Part shown: piece after piece, positions 5,333-6,407 of the stretch
How the letters are laid out: the number at the start of each line of letters is the position of its first letter
Position numbering within the stretch: position 1 is the first letter of the stretch
Source: Chloroflexota bacterium
Lineage (GTDB): Bacteria > Chloroflexota > Dehalococcoidia > SM23-28-2 > RBG-16-64-32
Length of the DNA stretch: 6,407 nucleotides
NCBI GenBank assembly: GCA_022563285.1
Contig: JADFNQ010000082.1
Location: 1 to 6,407 of the forward strand
Reading direction: 5' to 3'
Program-made: the position numbers and the translations under genes
Notes under the pieces: model-generated
Database searches by the model: none
The model's input: only the letters and a program-made list of their open reading frames with translations
What the model was told of the DNA's origin: nothing

Positions 5333-6407
5333 TTGGCACAACAGACCAAGGTTCCCTTAGCCGACATCCTCCCCCAAACGGCGGCGGTCAACGAGGCCGG
5401 TCACCTGATGTTGGGGGGCTGCGACTCCGTGGAGCTGGCGCGGGAGTTCGGCACCCCCGTCTACGTGTTCGATGAGGTGACGCTGCGTGGCCAGTGCCGG
5501 GAGTTCCGGTCGCAGTTCCGCTCTCGCTATCCGGACACGGTGGTGGCGTACGCCGCCAAGGCCTACCTGGGGCTCGCCCTGGCGGGCATTCTCGTGCAGG
5601 AGGAGATGGCGCTGGACGTCGTCTCCGGCGGCGAGCTGGCGATCGCGGCCTCGGTGAACTTCCCGCCGGAGCGCATCTACTTCCACGGCAACAACAAATC
5701 GGAGTCGGAGCTGCGGGAGGCGCTGGACTACGGCGTCGGCCGTGTCGTCATCGATAACTTCCACGAGATGCAGCTCCTGAACGGGCTGGCGGAGGGCGCA
5801 GGGCGGCGCCAGCCGGTGCTGCTGCGCCTCTCTCCCGACATAGATCCTCACACCCACGTCCACATCACCACGGGCACGCTGGACAGCAAGTTCGGCATCC
5901 CCCTGTCGACCGGCCAGGGCGAGGCGGCCGTCCGTCAGGCGCTGGAGATGCCCGGCCTGGAGGTGGTGGGGCTGCACGTGCACCTGGGCTCGCTGGTGTT
6001 CGAGCTGGAGCCGTACCGGCAGGCCGTCGACGTGGTGCTGGGGTTCGCGGCGGAGATGGGGAAGAAGCACGGGCTGAGGCTGGACGAGTTCAGCCCGGGC
6101 GGCGGGTTCGCGGTGCGGTACACGGAGGATCAGCGGCCGCCGCCGGTGGCGGAGTACGCGGAGGCGGTAACCTCGGCGGTGACGGACGGCTACCGGAAAT
6201 ACGGTCTGCCGGCGGGCAGGCTGATCGTCGAGCCCGGCCGGGCGATCGTGGCGCGGGCGGCGGTGGCGCTGTACACGGTCGGGGCATCCAAGGACGTGCC
6301 GGACGTGCGACGCTTCGTCTCCGTGGACGGCGGCCTGGCGGACAACATCCGCCCGCCCCTGTACGGCTCGCGCTACTCGGCGCTGGTGGCGAACAGGCCG
6401 CTGGAGG
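5333..6407 (+). CDS. lysA: Diaminopimelate decarboxylase, 3'-truncated by window edge
   Basis: PLP enzyme that decarboxylates meso-diaminopimelate to L-lysine, the last step of lysine synthesis, in the cytosol. 358 codons are visible, of roughly 420-450 usual. Motifs in order: GHLMLGGCDSVELAREFGTP; VAYAAKAYLGL with the PLP Schiff-base Lys (K76, bases 5558-5560); ALDVVSGGEL; YFHGNNKSESEL; SKFGIPL; GLHVHLGSLVFELEPY; SPGGGFAVRY, the phosphate-binding Gly loop; VEPGRAIVARA; and VDGGLADNIRPPLYGSRY. The CESGD catalytic Cys region of the other subunit face is beyond the window. GLHVHLGSL differs from the common GLHCHIGSQ. The start is TTG 5333, chosen because AGGAG (5319-5323) lies 9 nt upstream and an in-frame TAA at 5300-5302 blocks any earlier start. 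A start at ATG 5408 would lose conserved residues. It has its own promoter. Confidence 0.97.
   Translation, partial: MAQQTKVPLADILPQTAAVNEAGHLMLGGCDSVELAREFGTPVYVFDEVTLRGQCREFRSQFRSRYPDTVVAYAAKAYLGLALAGILVQEEMALDVVSGGELAIAASVNFPPERIYFHGNNKSESELREALDYGVGRVVIDNFHEMQLLNGLAEGAGRRQPVLLRLSPDIDPHTHVHITTGTLDSKFGIPLSTGQGEAAVRQALEMPGLEVVGLHVHLGSLVFELEPYRQAVDVVLGFAAEMGKKHGLRLDEFSPGGGFAVRYTEDQRPPPVAEYAEAVTSAVTDGYRKYGLPAGRLIVEPGRAIVARAAVALYTVGASKDVPDVRRFVSVDGGLADNIRPPLYGSRYSALVANRPLE

Noticed and set aside
5357..6070. 237-codon open frame antisense to lysA
   Set aside because: The His/Arg/Leu/Gln-rich composition is typical of a shadow frame. The opposite strand encodes all the LysA motifs.

Overview
The window is GC-rich, densely packed bacterial chromosome with ordinary housekeeping and accessory metabolic genes. 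The organism cannot be fixed from sequence alone. The codon usage, the style of GroEL and LysA, and short intergenic repeats of the CCTGCC/GGCAGG and TTCGAC...CTCAGGACAGG types suggest an uncultured environmental lineage, perhaps Chloroflexota (Dehalococcoidia-like). That assignment is inference at low to moderate confidence.

Layout from left to right: (1) the 3' part of groEL on the + strand, entering from outside the window; (2) a 43-bp convergent spacer with a perfect 10-bp hairpin; (3) an M16-family zinc peptidase gene on the - strand; (4) a roughly 210-bp spacer with a good sigma-70-like promoter for the peptidase, a repeat copy and a GC-rich hairpin; (5) a small glyoxalase-II-like metallo-beta-lactamase-fold (MBL) hydrolase on the - strand; (6) a 96-bp divergent spacer with two repeat elements and overlapping, opposed -10-like boxes; (7) a + strand pair, a GNAT acetyltransferase overlapped by 10 nt by a second, larger MBL hydrolase with a C-terminal winged-helix-like region; (8) a 149-bp spacer with two tandem hairpins, then a palindromic repeat directly upstream of a perfect TATAAT; (9) the first 358 codons of lysA (diaminopimelate decarboxylase), running off the right edge.

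The genes do not form one obvious pathway. GroEL folds proteins, the M16 enzyme degrades or processes peptides, the two MBL enzymes probably hydrolyse thioesters or other esters, the GNAT protein acetylates an unknown amine, and LysA makes lysine. The only tight coupling is GNAT-MBL2. Four of the five visible starts are non-ATG: GTG for both MBL genes, TTG for GNAT and lysA.

I found no mobile element, CRISPR array, RNA gene or defence system, and no convincing new system. The points most worth a second look are the intergenic repeats embedded in promoter and ribosome-binding regions, the atypical GroEL C-terminal tail, and the divergent MBL1 / GNAT-MBL2 arrangement.
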